Source: Thinopyrum elongatum (taxonomy: Eukaryota; Streptophyta; Magnoliopsida; Poales; Poaceae). From it: a stretch of 64,000 bases of DNA. Positions 53,301 to 64,000 of the stretch are shown here, one piece after another. A program made the position numbers and the translations under genes. The stretch's first letter is position 1. The number at the start of each line of letters is the position of its first letter. The notes below the pieces were generated by a model, which worked only from the letters and a program-made list of their open reading frames with translations, was not told where the DNA came from and did no database searches. The stretch spans positions 545,183,368 to 545,247,367 of the forward strand of contig CM022303.1 of assembly GCA_011799875.1 (NCBI GenBank). Reading direction: 5' to 3'.

Positions 53301-56300
53301 TGTAACACCGCCAGAGGTTAGCTACAGTAATCCCCCTTTGATAATGCCATGTCATCCTGATTAACACTGCTTAATCATCATTAGCACCAAATCTCATTTC
53401 AAATTCAAATTAAAATGGAAATTCAAACTAAAAGTGGAAAATAAAAGTTGTTCAACATACAAACTAAAATGTTCAATAAATAACAAATATTACAGAGACA
53501 GTTCTAAAATTGTAACCAATATTTAATAAATTAATTAGGTAACCCAAACCTCCTGTAACAGTGGCTGAGAATAATATTTAATAACCTTTTAATTAATCTA
53601 AGTCAAATATGAAATGATGATTTACCCAAACTAGTTTTTGGTGGTAGGGTACATTGTACTGCTAATTATGGACTAGGTCACACTTTTTACAAAATTCATT
53701 TAGAGCCCAAACATTTACAAAACAGAAAATAAAACTAAAATAAAAAGAGAAGCAGAATTGAAAAAGGGGAGAGAGAGTGGGCGGTGCCCCTTATGTTGCG
53801 CCGGCCCGGCCCATTAGCTCTCCCTCGCTCATCCCCTCCCCTGTAGCGACCCCGACGGTCGCTACAGGGCGGCGCCCCGCCGTCTCCGTCGAACCCCGTC
53901 GCCGGGGGTATAAAGCCGGCCACTGCGGCCTCCCTCTCGACCTCCCCCAAACCCTAGGCGCTCCTCCCTCCGCCCCAGATCCGCCGCCACACCCCTCTGC
54001 TTCGCTTGCCGACGCGACCGTGGCCTCGCCGCCGGCGTAGGCGTGGCCACCGCCCCCGTTTCGCCCCCTCGTGTTGTCCGGCGAGATCCGCGACGTCGAC
54101 TGCGTCGACCTGCCCCATCGATTCGCGCCGGGAAGCCCTCCTCCGCCGCACCTGCTTCGTCCGCTACATCGGATCGCCGCCGCCGTTCCCCTTCGGTTCC
54201 GGCCACGTCGAGCCTTCCCCGAGCCCATTACGCACACCTGCAGGAGCGCTGTAAGCTGCCGCTCCTTCTCTCTCTCCTCGCGCTGTCGTTTGCGGCCCCT
54301 AGCGAGCTCCTCCACCGTAGCTGAATGCGCCGCCGCTTAGCTCGTCGCCGGCGCCGTTCCGGCGACCAGCTGGCCTTGGGCTCGTGCCCGTTGAACTCAC
54401 ACGCGCGCTTAGGTGCCTCCTAGCTCCTTCGTTCGACTCGCGCGCGACCGCACTGCCGTTTGCCATCGCCACCCGAGACCGGCCGCCGCCGACGTGCTCA
54501 CCGCCACCGCTACGCGCCGTCTCCGGCCACGCCACCACCACCAATGCACGCGGCGTGGACCGCCCGTTCGAACGGACCAAACCTCAGCCCCGGAGATGCC
54601 CTGTACGCAAATCCCGCGCGTCGCCGCCGTCTTCTGTGGTCACCGGCGATGCTCTGGCCGCCGCGCCGGCCGGCTCCAACGTGGCACGCGGGTCCCACCA
54701 CCAGTGCCACTGACTACGGGCCCCACTGGGCCCCGTTGACCAGTCAGCGCTGCTGACTGGGCCACCCGTGTCTATGACACGCGGGCCCCACCATTAAAAT
54801 GTTTTTAAAAATAAATTGAAACCCTAATTAAAATGCTAATTAACCTAATTATTTAATTGATTAAGTTAACAGACACTGACAGTAGGCCCCACCCCCCCTA
54901 ATTATTCAGTAATTAGTTCAATTAATCCTAATAAACTAACAGAGGCTGACGTGTGGGCCCCACACGTCAGGTTTGACCTGGTCAACTGCACTGTTGACTG
55001 CTGATGTCACCTCTACGTCATGATGACGTCATCTTTTACTGTTTTGGATAATTCAAATTTAAATAATTAAATAAATTCCAGAAATTAATAAAAACTTTAG
55101 AAAATCATATCTTTTAATCCGTAACTCCGATGAAAATAATTTGTACATGAAAATTACTCAGAACGACGAGACGAATCCGAATGCGCAGTTCGTTCGTCCG
55201 CCACATGTCCCTAACTATCCGAACATGCAACCATTCCCCTCTTTTCGTCTGTCCGAAATGCCGGACACTGGGAATACTTTCCCGCATGTTTTTCCCCTTC
55301 GCCGGGATTACCTAGCACTACGATAGAACACCGCTAGCTCTGCTTATTGACATGTCATGCTCATGTTTGCTGTGTATTTATACTGTTTCCTCCCCCTCTT
55401 CTCTCTCGTTAGACCCCGACGCAGTTCCCGGTATCGACGCAGCTCCGGAGCCCGACGCCATCGTTGACGACCTTGCCCTTGCCGCCGAGCAACCAGGCAA
55501 GCTCCCCCTTTGATCATCCCGATATCGCCCATTCTAATTTCTTATGCTTGCATTAGAATTGCTGCTGCTACTGCTTTACCTATTCTGATGCATAGTCTGT
55601 TTATTGTAACCTACTGTTGATAATTACCTGCATAACCTAGACTGCTAAGTATATGCTGGGTAGAGACCTATCAGTGACCCCACTAGTCCCGACTGCCCCG
55701 CCGGATTATCAGAAGACCCGATCAACGGGATCGAAGACCAGGCCCCGACACCGCACATCACCCCCTTAGTTGTAACGACACTGCAGCGTTACTATCGAGT
55801 GCCGAGGGTGATACCTCGTGTAGCACTTCTGATGTTAACTCTGTAGAGTAGCTATTCGGTCGTGGTCATCGAGGGTGATTCCTCCTTCACCACTTCCGAT
55901 AACGACGTCGTCGTACAACACCTCAAGTGTGAACCCATTGAGGGTGATTCCTCCGAGTTCACCTTGATGGATACATCGAGTAGGAATCCAACGAGGGTGA
56001 TACCTCGGATTCCCCTGATGTTATGGACACACGGATACTTGGACTGTACTGTTCTTACTTGGAAAGGCGGGTCGACCCTGAGGGGTACCCGTGTGTGATG
56101 TGAAGACGGGTTGCCTGGATGGTGCCCGAGTGATGAATACGAGGCGTGGCCGGGCATTCTTGGCCCTTGCCGCAAGTCCTCGAGATGGGGCGATGGGGTC
56201 ACATCTTTCGTGAGTCTCTGCTCGTTACCGCAACCCCAAGGTACTAACGATTTGTATATTTGATTCGAGTGGGCCTCTGGCCCGATAGCACTAACCATCA

Positions 56301-57468
56301 CGTGGGAAAAGTTATGGGCACTCTGCATCGTATGCATCAGCCGAAAGCTTTGTCAGACGTCCAGTTCAGCATTGCGGCCGGGACGGACCGACGCCCCCCT
56401 TGTGTCTGGCTTCCCCCTGCACGCAACGACTCGGAGTGCACAGGGCGATGGCCCAAGACCTCTGAGCGCTTAGGATGTAGACCGACGGGGACCTCTCTGC
56501 TGAGCTCTAGGTAGGGTTGCGGTGTGTCGTTTGGCCGAGGCCGGGCATGACCAGGAAAAGTGTGTCCGGCCGGAGTTAAGCGAGCGTGGTGGGTAAGTTG
56601 GTGCACCCCTGCAGGGAAGAACACATCTATCGATAGCCTGTCCTACGGTAACAGACACTCGGAGTTGTATGCCGGTTGATACAATTAGAATTGGATACTA
56701 TGGCTCTGGGATTGCTTCTCGCAGGAAGTCGCGAAGGGATCTCAGGACGAGGTTGATGACTGTATGGCTCTGGGATTGCTTTCTCGCAGGGAGTCGAGAA
56801 AGGATCTCTGGGTGAGGTTGATATCATTACTGCTACCTTATATTGTACTGTTCTACTCTCTTCTATTGCTGCAAGACCTCTGAAGATGCTAGTCTTCGAT
56901 AGGACTAGGCCTTCTCTCTATTCTGGCATTTCTGCAGCCCAGTCCACATATACAGCCTTCCTTTGAAAATGTTGCATATGTAGTGTAGATCCTTGCTTGC
57001 TGAGTACTTCTGAGTACTCACGGTTGCTTTGCTTTCTTTTTCTCCCCATATCAGTTTGTCGTGACCAGATGACGGAGCCCCCTGAGACAGCTGCCCCCGC
57101 CGACGATCGCTACTACTACCCCGAGGGTGGATACTACTACGAGTTGGCTGACGACCTGGAGTAGGATCGGAGGGTCCCAGGCAGGAGGCCTACGCCTTTT
57201 GATCGTAGTGTTTTATTTTGCCGCGCCTTTCTAAAGGCCTTTCTGTGCTTTCTTTTATATCTGTACTCAGATATCTGATGCTTCCGCTGACGCTTGTATG
57301 CCATCGAGCTATGTATTCGAGCCCTTGAGGCCCTGGCTTGTAATATAAAGCTTGTATGACTTTATTTATGTTTTAGAGTTGTGTTGTGATATCTTCCCGT
57401 GAGTCCTTAGGCTTGATCGTGTGCATTTGCGTGTATGATTAGTGCACGATTGAGCCGGGGGCGTCACA
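53301..57468 (+). repeat. Giant LTR copy 2 (4168 bp)
   Basis: It is the same as copy 1 in length and landmarks, with scattered differences (three in the first 105 bp). Its right flank TTACT is the inverse of the AGTAA duplication of the solo LTR at 59627-63702. Confidence 0.9.
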
Positions 57469-57713
57469 TTACTCGTGAAAATATTCTGTTGCAAGAGCAT
57501 ATCATTACCCTCCAGAGCATCATTCGTAGATTGGAGTATCTCCTGCGCTTGAAGTGTGGCACTACTTCATCAACAACTCCGTCATCACCACCATCTCCGA
57601 AGAAGAGACTTAAATACATGGGTATGGGCATTCCCCTTGGAAACTGCCAAGCTTGGGGGAGGTGCCCTGGTATTGTATCACCATCACACCTTTATCTTTA
57701 TCGTTTTTCTTAG
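57469..57713 (+). pseudogene. Athila-type ORF 3' end, left-arm copy
   Basis: The frame reads TRENILLQEHIITLQSIIRR, LEYLLRLKCGTTSSTTPS and MGMGIPLGNCQAWGRCP. It then runs into the CCAAGCTTGGGGGAGGTGCC phrase that follows ORFs in Athila-type elements. The 5' part of the ORF is absent here because LTR 2 occupies the insertion site. The intact order is seen in the right arm plus 63703-63942. Confidence 0.6.
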
Positions 57714-59381
57714 TTCGATCCTTTTGGTTATATCTTGATCTAGTAGAATAAAGTTTTTAGCATGGTCTGGCTTTGAGTTTTGTTTTGAGATCTATCTATG
57801 TAATCGAGTTCGTGAGTTATATATATAATAAAGAGTAGTTTTGAGTTGAGAGCTTTGCTTTCTTGCTGTGATCTTGAGGGAATTAAATTAAAGAAAGGAA
57901 TAAAAAGAAATAAAAAGATCATATATTGATCTTATGGAGAGTAATGACTTCACATATAAAGAGTATGATGAATAAAAGTTGTTGAGAGTTGACAAACATA
58001 GTTTTGGTCATTGTTGCAATTAATAGGAAGTAATAAAGAAAGAGAGGCTTCACATATAAATATACTATCTTGGACATCTTTTGTAATTGTGAGCACTCAT
58101 TAAAATATGACATGCTAAAAAGTTTATGTTGGACAAGGAAGACAATATAATAGGTTATGTTTTCTTATATCCAAATAGAAGTTATATTGTCATGGTTCCT
58201 CCAACATGTTGAGCTTGCCTTTCCCTCTCATGCTAGCCAAATTCTTTGCACCAAGTAGAGATACTACTTGTGCTTCCAAACATCCCTAAACCTAGTTTTG
58301 CCATGAGAGTCCACCATACCTACCTATGGATTGAGTAAGATCCTTCAAGTAAGTTGTCATCGGTGCAAGCAATAAAAATTGCTCTCTAAATATGTATGAT
58401 CTATTAGTGTGAAGAAAATAAGCTTTATACGAACTTGTGATATGGAAGAAATAAAAGCGACAGACTGCATAATAAAGGTCTTTATCACAAGCGGCAATAT
58501 AAAGTGATGTTCTTTTGCATTAAGATTTTGTGCATCCAACCATAAAAGCGCATGACAACCTCTGCTTCCCTCTGCTAGTGATAAAGACCTTTATATTGCC
58601 GCTTGTGATAAAGACCTTTATTATGCAGTCTGTCGCTTTTATTTCTTCCATATCACAAGTTCGTATAAAGCTTATTTTCTTCACACTAATAGATCATACA
58701 TATTTAGAGAGCAATTTTTATTGCTTGCACCGATGACAACTTACTTGAAGGATCTTACTCAATCCATAGGTAGGTATGGTGGACTCTCATGGCAAAACTA
58801 GGTTTAGGGATGTTTGGAAGCACAAGTAGTATCTCTACTTGGTGCAAAGAATTTGGCTAGCATGAGAGGGAAAGGCAAGCTCAACATGTTGGAGGAACCA
58901 TGACAATATAACTTCTATTTGGATATAAGAAAACATAACCTATTATATTGTCTTCCTTGTCCAACATAAACTTTTTAGCATGTCATATTTTAATGAGTGC
59001 TCACAATTACAAAAGATGTCCAAGATAGTATATTTATATGTGAAGCCTCTCTTTCTTTATTACTTCCTATTAATTGCAACAATGACCAAAACTATGTTTG
59101 TCAACTCTCAACAACTTTTATTCATCATACTCTTTATATGTGAAGTCATTACTCTCCATAAGATCAATATATGATCTTTTTATTTCTTTTTATTCCTTTC
59201 TTTAATTTAATTCCCTCAAGATCACAGCAAGAAAGCAAAGCTCTCAACTCAAAACTACTCTTTATTATATATATATAACTCACGAACTCGATTACATAGA
59301 TAGATCTCAAAACAAAACTCAAAGCTAGACCATGCTAAAAACTTTATTCTACTAGATCAAGATATAACCAAAAGGATCGAA

Positions 59382-59626
59382 CTAAGAAAAACGATAAAGA
59401 TAAAGGTGTGATGGTGATACAATACCAGGGCACCTCCCCCAAGCTTGGCAGTTTCCAAGGGGAATGCCCATACCCATGTATTTAAGTCTCTTCTTCGGAG
59501 ATGGTGGTGATGACGGAGTTGTTGATGAAGTAGTGCCACACTTCAAGCGCAGGAGATACTCCAATCTACGAATGATGCTCTGGAGGGTAATGATATGCTC
59601 TTGCAACAGAATATTTTCACGAGTAA
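59382..59626 (-). pseudogene. Athila-type ORF 3' end, right-arm copy
   Basis: It is identical in content to the left-arm copy and continues the ORF that starts at 63942. The frame runs YLT at 63703, across the solo LTR and one AGTAA, into RENILLQEHI here. The helical, leucine-rich character suggests a coiled coil. It ends at 59382. Confidence 0.65.
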
Positions 59627-62600
59627 TGTGACGCCCCCGGCCCGATCGTGCACTAATCATACACGCAAATGCACACGATCAAGCCTAAGGACTCACGGGA
59701 AGATATCACAACACAACTCTAAAACATAAATAAAGTCATACAAGCTTATATTACAAGCCAGGGGCCTCGAGGGCTCGAATACATAAGCTTGCGTACAAGC
59801 GTCAGCGGAAGCATCAGATATCTGAGTACAGATATGAAACAGAAACAGAAAGGCCTTTAGAAAGGCGGGGCAAAATAAAACACTATGATCGAAAGGCGTA
59901 GGCCTCCTGCCTGGGACCCTCCGAACCTACTCCTGGTCGACGGCAAGCTCGTAGTAGTATCCATCCTCTGGGTAGTAGTAGTAGCGATCGTCGGCAGGGC
60001 AGCTGTCTCAGGGGCTCCGTCATCTTGTTACGACAAACTGATATGGGGAGAAAAGGAAAACAAAGCAACCGTGAGTACTCAGAAGTACTCAGCAAGCAAG
60101 GATCTACACTACATATGCAACATTTTCAATGAGAGGCTGTATATGTGGACTGGGCTGCAGAAATGCAAGAATAGAGAGGAGGCCTAGTCCTATCGAAGAC
60201 TAGCATCTTCAGCGGTCTTGCAGAAATAGAAGAGGGTAGAATAGTACAATATAATGTAGCAGTATCATTAAGTCCCAACCTCACCCAGAGATCCTTTCTC
60301 GACTCCCTGCGAGAAAGCAATCCTAGAGCCATACAGTCATCAACCTTGTCCGGAGATCCCTTCTCGACTCCCTGCGAGAAGCAATCCCAGAGCCATAGTA
60401 TCCAAGTATCCAGTTCTAAATTGTATCAATCAGGATACAACTCCGAGTGTCCTTTACCGTAGGACCGGCTATCGATAGAAGTTTTCTTCCCTGCAGGGGT
60501 GCACCAACTTACCCAACACGCTCGATTAACTCCGGCCGGACACACTTTCCTGGGTCATGCCCGGCCTCGGCCAAACAACACATCGCAACCCTACCTGCAG
60601 CTCAGCAGAGAGGTCCCCGCCGGTCTACATCCTAAGCGCAAGGGGGTCTTGGCCATCGCCCCTCTCCCTCCGGGTCGTTGTGAGCAGGGTGGATACCAGC
60701 GCCAACGGCACGATCCGACCCGGCCACAATGCTGAACTGGACGTCTGACAAAGCTTTCGGCTGATGCTACGATGCAGAACGCCCATACTATGCCCACGTG
60801 ATGGTTAGTGCTATCAGGCCAGAGACCTGCTCGGATCAAATATCCAAATCGTTAATGGACTAGGGCTTGCGGTAACGAGCAGAGACTCACGAAAGATGTG
60901 ACCCCGTCGCCCCGTCTCGAGGACTTGCTGCAAGGGTTAAGAATGCCGGGCCGCGCCTCGTAATCTCGCTCGGGCACCACACAGGCACCCGTCTTCACAA
61001 CACTCGCCTCTCAGGCGCACGCGGGAACCCCTCAGGGCCGACCCGCCTATCCAAGTAACAGTGTAAAGTCTAATTATCCGTGTGTCCATAACATCAGGGG
61101 AATCCGAGGTATCACCCTCGTTGGATTCCTACTCGATGTATCCGTCAAGGTGAACTCGGAGGAATCACCCTCGCTGGGTTCACACTTGAGGTGTTGTACG
61201 ACGGCGTCGTTATCGGAAGCGGTGAAGGAGGAATCACCCTCGATGACCATGACCGAATAGCTACTCTACAGAGTTAACATCAGAAGTGCTACACGAGGTA
61301 TCACCCTCGGCACTCGATAGTAACGCTGCAGTGTCGTTACAACTAAGGGGGGGTGATGTGCGGTGCCGGGGCCTGGTCTTCAATTCCCGTTGATCGGGTC
61401 TTCGGATAATCCAGCAGGGCAATCGGGATAAGTGGGGTCACTGATAGGTCTCTACCCAGCCTATACTAAGCAGTTAGGATATGCAGGTAATTATCAACAG
61501 CAGGTTACAATAAACAGGCTATGCATCAGAATAGGTAAAGCAGTAGCAGCAGCAATTCTAATGCAAGCATGAGAAAATAGAATGGGCGATATCGGGATGA
61601 TCAAAGGGGGGGCTTGCCTGGTTGCTCGGCGGCAAGGGCAAGGTTGTCAATAGTGTCTTCGGGATCCGGAGCTGCGTCGGTCTCGGGGACGACGTCGGGG
61701 TCTAACGAGAGAGAAGAGGGGGAGGAAACAGTAAATACTAAGCAAACAAGTGCAGCACAAAGTATAACATGGCAATACGCGGTGACAGAGGTGATCTAAC
61801 GCAGTGCCGGGTGATACTGGCGAAGGTGGGATTCATCTGGGAATGTTTTTCCGGTTCCGAACATTTGTCAGACAGATGACCGGAGGGGAACGGTTGCATG
61901 TTCGGATAGTTACGGATGTGTGACGGACGAACGGACTACGTATTCGGATTCGTCTCGTCGTTCTGAGCAACTTTCATGTACAAAGTTTTTTGGTCTGAGC
62001 TACGGATTATTTTATATGATTTTCTAAAGCTTTTATTAATTTTCTGGAATTTAATTATTTATTTAAATCAAACATTATCCAAAACAGTGTTTGCTGACGT
62101 CAGCATGACGTCAGGACCAGTGGGACCCACCTGTCATACTCTGTTATGTTTAATTAGGGTTTAGTTAACTTAATTACTGTTTAATTAAACTAACTAATTA
62201 ATTAGACTAATTAATCAGAGTTAATTAACTTAATTAATTAATTAACTAATTAATTAATTATTTGTTAATTATATATTTTATTTTTATTTACTTATTTATT
62301 ATTATTATTATTTAAAACGTTCTCTGGGCGGGGCCCATACGTCATAGGCCCAGGGGAGGCCTAGCGGGCGCGGCCCGAACGGGCGCTGACCCGCGGGGCG
62401 CACCCAACTGGGCGCTGCGGGGCGCCGGCGCCCATGGCAGGGCGGCCGCAAGGATCAGGGGGGCCAGGGCGGCGCGTCGGCGTGGAGCAGCGGCAGGAGT
62501 GGCGAGCGAGTGGAGCGGCTGCGGGGCGGGAAGGACGGCGGCAGCGCGGGCGAGGGCTGCGCGGCCGCGAGCGGGTGCGGCTGCCGGAGGCAACGGGAAG

Positions 62601-63702
62601 CGAGGGGAGCATGCGGGCACGCTCGCGGTGAGCGTCCGGAGCAGGCGCGCGGAGAGGCGCGGGCAGCGGGGACGCGGTCCGACGTGGCGGTGGCGGGACA
62701 GGGGCGGAGCGGCGCGGTGGCTGCGGTCGCGCGCGGCGCTCGGCCAGGCAGGGCAGAGCGCGGGCGCTGGGCGTGGCAAGGGCGGCGCGGGGCTGAAGTG
62801 GCCGGGTGCGAGCAGCAGGCGTGCTGCGGCTGGCGGGCGCGGCCAGCCACCGCGAGCGGAGGCGGGGCGCGTGCGGGGTAGCGGCAGAGGGAGGAAGGGG
62901 GCACGGGTTCCTCATGTCCGTTGCCGAGACGAGGGGCGGCGAGGCTTGACGAGGCCGGCGAGGAGGAGACGGGGAAGCGAGGTGGTGACGGTGACGGCAT
63001 CCGGCGAGTGGTGGCTCCAGGCGACGAGGCGGGGCGGCGTCGGGCGTCGAGGGCGCGGTCGGGATCGAGGCCGAGCCTGATCCAGATCGGGAGGGGAAAG
63101 GGAGAGCGAGGGAGAGAGGGGATTAGGGTTTGGGTCGACGGGAGGCGAGCGAGGCCATATAGGCCAGGCGCGCGGGGTGGGCCGCGTGGGCCGGCCTGGC
63201 CAGCTGGGCCGAGGTCCAGCGGGGCAGGGGGGTTTTTCTTTCTTTCTTTTTCTTTTCTGTTTTCTGTTTTTCTATTTTGTTTTCTGTTTTGTCTTTTGGT
63301 TTTAATTCAAACCTCTTTTGTAAAATATGAGACTAGCCCCAAATAAATATGGTGCATTTTAAGCCACTGCCAGAAAATGGTTTGAAGCCAAATGAATTTT
63401 ATTTGGACTTTAAAATAAATAAAATTAGATTAAACATTTCTGTTTTGTTGCCGTTAGAGGCACATAATTAATTTAGCATATGTCGATTATAATTTTAGAA
63501 TGGTCCCTGGATTATTTGTTATTGATTGAACATTTTAGTTTCTATGTTGGATAACTTTTATTTTCCACTTCCATTTAAATTTGGATTTTGACTTAGGAGT
63601 TGAAATGCAATATAATGCTAATGATGATCATGCACTGTTAATCATGATGACTTGGCATATTCAAAAGGGTGATTACTGTAGCTAACCACTGGGGGTGTTA
63701 CA
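59627..63702 (-). mobile_element. Solo giant LTR (4076 bp)
   Basis: On the minus strand it runs TGTAACACCCCCAGTGG to GGGGGCGTCACA, with perfect AGTAA duplications (59622-59626 and 63703-63707). It shares all landmarks with the LTRs at 48178 and 53301 but is clearly more diverged and has an unrelated-looking GC-rich middle (62330-63230). The frames at 62342-63080 are in that GC-rich part on both strands and are probably not genes. It interrupts an Athila-type ORF. Confidence 0.92.
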
Positions 63703-63942
63703 AGTAAGATATTTGTTTTGCACATGAACTAATTCAATGATCTTAAAAGCTTCAATTTCAATAGGGGTAAGATGATGGTAGTAAGGTTGAAGGATGTCTT
63801 CTTCTTCTGCTGCTGGAACTTGATCTTTCGCGGCCTTCTTGATCTTATCACCCTCGTTGGTTTCCCCAAGTTCTTCTCTCTTCATCTCTATCTTCATTAG
63901 CCAAGCATCGTCGCCCGCGTTGTTGGAGGAGGGGGACGACAT
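63703..63942 (-). pseudogene. Athila-type ORF, 5' part
   Basis: The ATG at 63942 gives MSSPSSNNAGDDAWLMKIEM, an acidic/basic helical stretch (KREELGETNEGDKIKKAAKD), then HLTPIEIEAFKIIELVHVQN and KYLT, where the solo LTR enters. With its 3' part at 59382-59626 it would encode about 160 residues. I do not recognise a domain. Its position before the CCAAGCTTGGGGGAGG phrase places it in an Athila-type element. Sequence 63943-64000 continues upstream of it. Confidence 0.6.
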
Positions 63943-64000
63943 GATGCCTGGCCTTGAAAACTCTGGCAGAAAACAGCTCAAAACAAAAACAGGGGATTTT

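Larger units (their letters stand above)
48178..57468 (+). mobile_element. Gypsy derivative with giant LTRs and 956-bp interior
   Basis: LTRs of 4167 bp (48178-52344) and 4168 bp (53301-57468) begin TGTAACACC and end GGGGGCGTCACA. The interior has a primer site, a partial gag/protease frame and a purine tract, but no RT, RNase H or integrase. The left flank is AGTGG (inside the Angela RT) and the right flank is TTACT, so the two ends do not share a target duplication. The element is probably chimeric. The LTR family is that of the solo LTR at 59627-63702. Confidence 0.88.
57469..59626. repeat. 1.04-kb inverted repeat (palindrome) of Athila-type DNA
   Basis: The left arm 57469-58504 and right arm 58589-59626 are reverse complements with very few differences seen by eye (for example GTCTGGC against GTCTAGC). 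The 84-bp spacer is 58505-58588. The outer ends are TTACT and AGTAA, each abutting a giant LTR. A second copy of GTGATAAAGACCTTTA lies at the right arm's inner edge (58578 and 58606). Confidence 0.9.

Noticed and set aside
58357..58736. Paired identical 48-residue peptides on opposite strands
   Set aside because: The identity is due to the palindrome arms, not to two genes.
62342..63346. Frames up to 193 codons on both strands
   Set aside because: They lie in the GC-rich middle of the solo LTR and code for A/R/G/P-rich peptides in all frames. No homology was recognised.

Overview
The window looks like nuclear DNA of a Triticeae grass (wheat, Aegilops, barley or rye group). It carries BARE-1/Angela-type Ty1-copia LTRs, Athila-type Ty3-gypsy elements with a tRNA-Asp-type primer site, a Tat-lineage gypsy element, CACTA elements with a TNP2 transposase, PIF/Harbinger elements with TTA target duplications, and a tRNA-like SINE. 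The attribution rests on recognising these families, not on a database search. Almost the whole window is nested mobile DNA. There are no rRNA or tRNA genes and no CRISPR-like array.

Layout. 1-1851: GC-rich minisatellite and a truncated CACTA element ending in a CACTA terminus at 1851. 1855-about 5200: a second CACTA with a decayed TNP2 transposase and an antisense RNase H1 N-terminal-like (viroplasmin-like) domain. 5431-15392: a PIF/Harbinger transposase gene split by a 9.0 kb Ty3-gypsy element (6242-15250, TSD TAGTC). 16191-17643: a complete small Harbinger element with perfect ends. 17647-24039: the only low-copy stretch, with a SINE, three short retroposon footprints, MITE-like elements, an acidic ORF, a B3-domain gene and an unrecognised opposite-strand ORF that may lie in an intron of the B3 gene. 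24040-33937: a Tat-lineage gypsy element inserted in the apparent first exon of the B3 gene. It carries its own antisense B3-like ORF and is interrupted by a solo copia LTR. 34094-48177: two Athila-type elements, then an Angela-type element broken by another solo LTR. 48178-57468: a gypsy derivative with 4.17 kb LTRs and only 956 bp of interior. 57469-59626: a near-perfect 1.04 kb palindrome of Athila-type sequence. 59627-63702: a solo LTR of the giant-LTR family. 63703-64000: Athila-type ORF.

How it fits together. TSDs and reading frames give an insertion order: B3 gene, then the Tat and Athila-type insertions; Athila-type, then a second Athila-type, then Angela, then a solo LTR and the giant-LTR element. 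Most transposon ORFs are recognisable but stopped by codons that C-to-T (or G-to-A) change explains, mostly CGA to TGA, CAG to TAG and TGG to TGA, as expected for long-methylated DNA. The most unusual items are the antisense B3-like ORF with its own TATA box in the Tat element, the palindrome joined to a chimeric giant-LTR element with mismatched flanks, a conserved spliced-looking ORF and phased palindromic boxes inside the giant LTRs, and an extra ORF upstream of gag in the first gypsy element.
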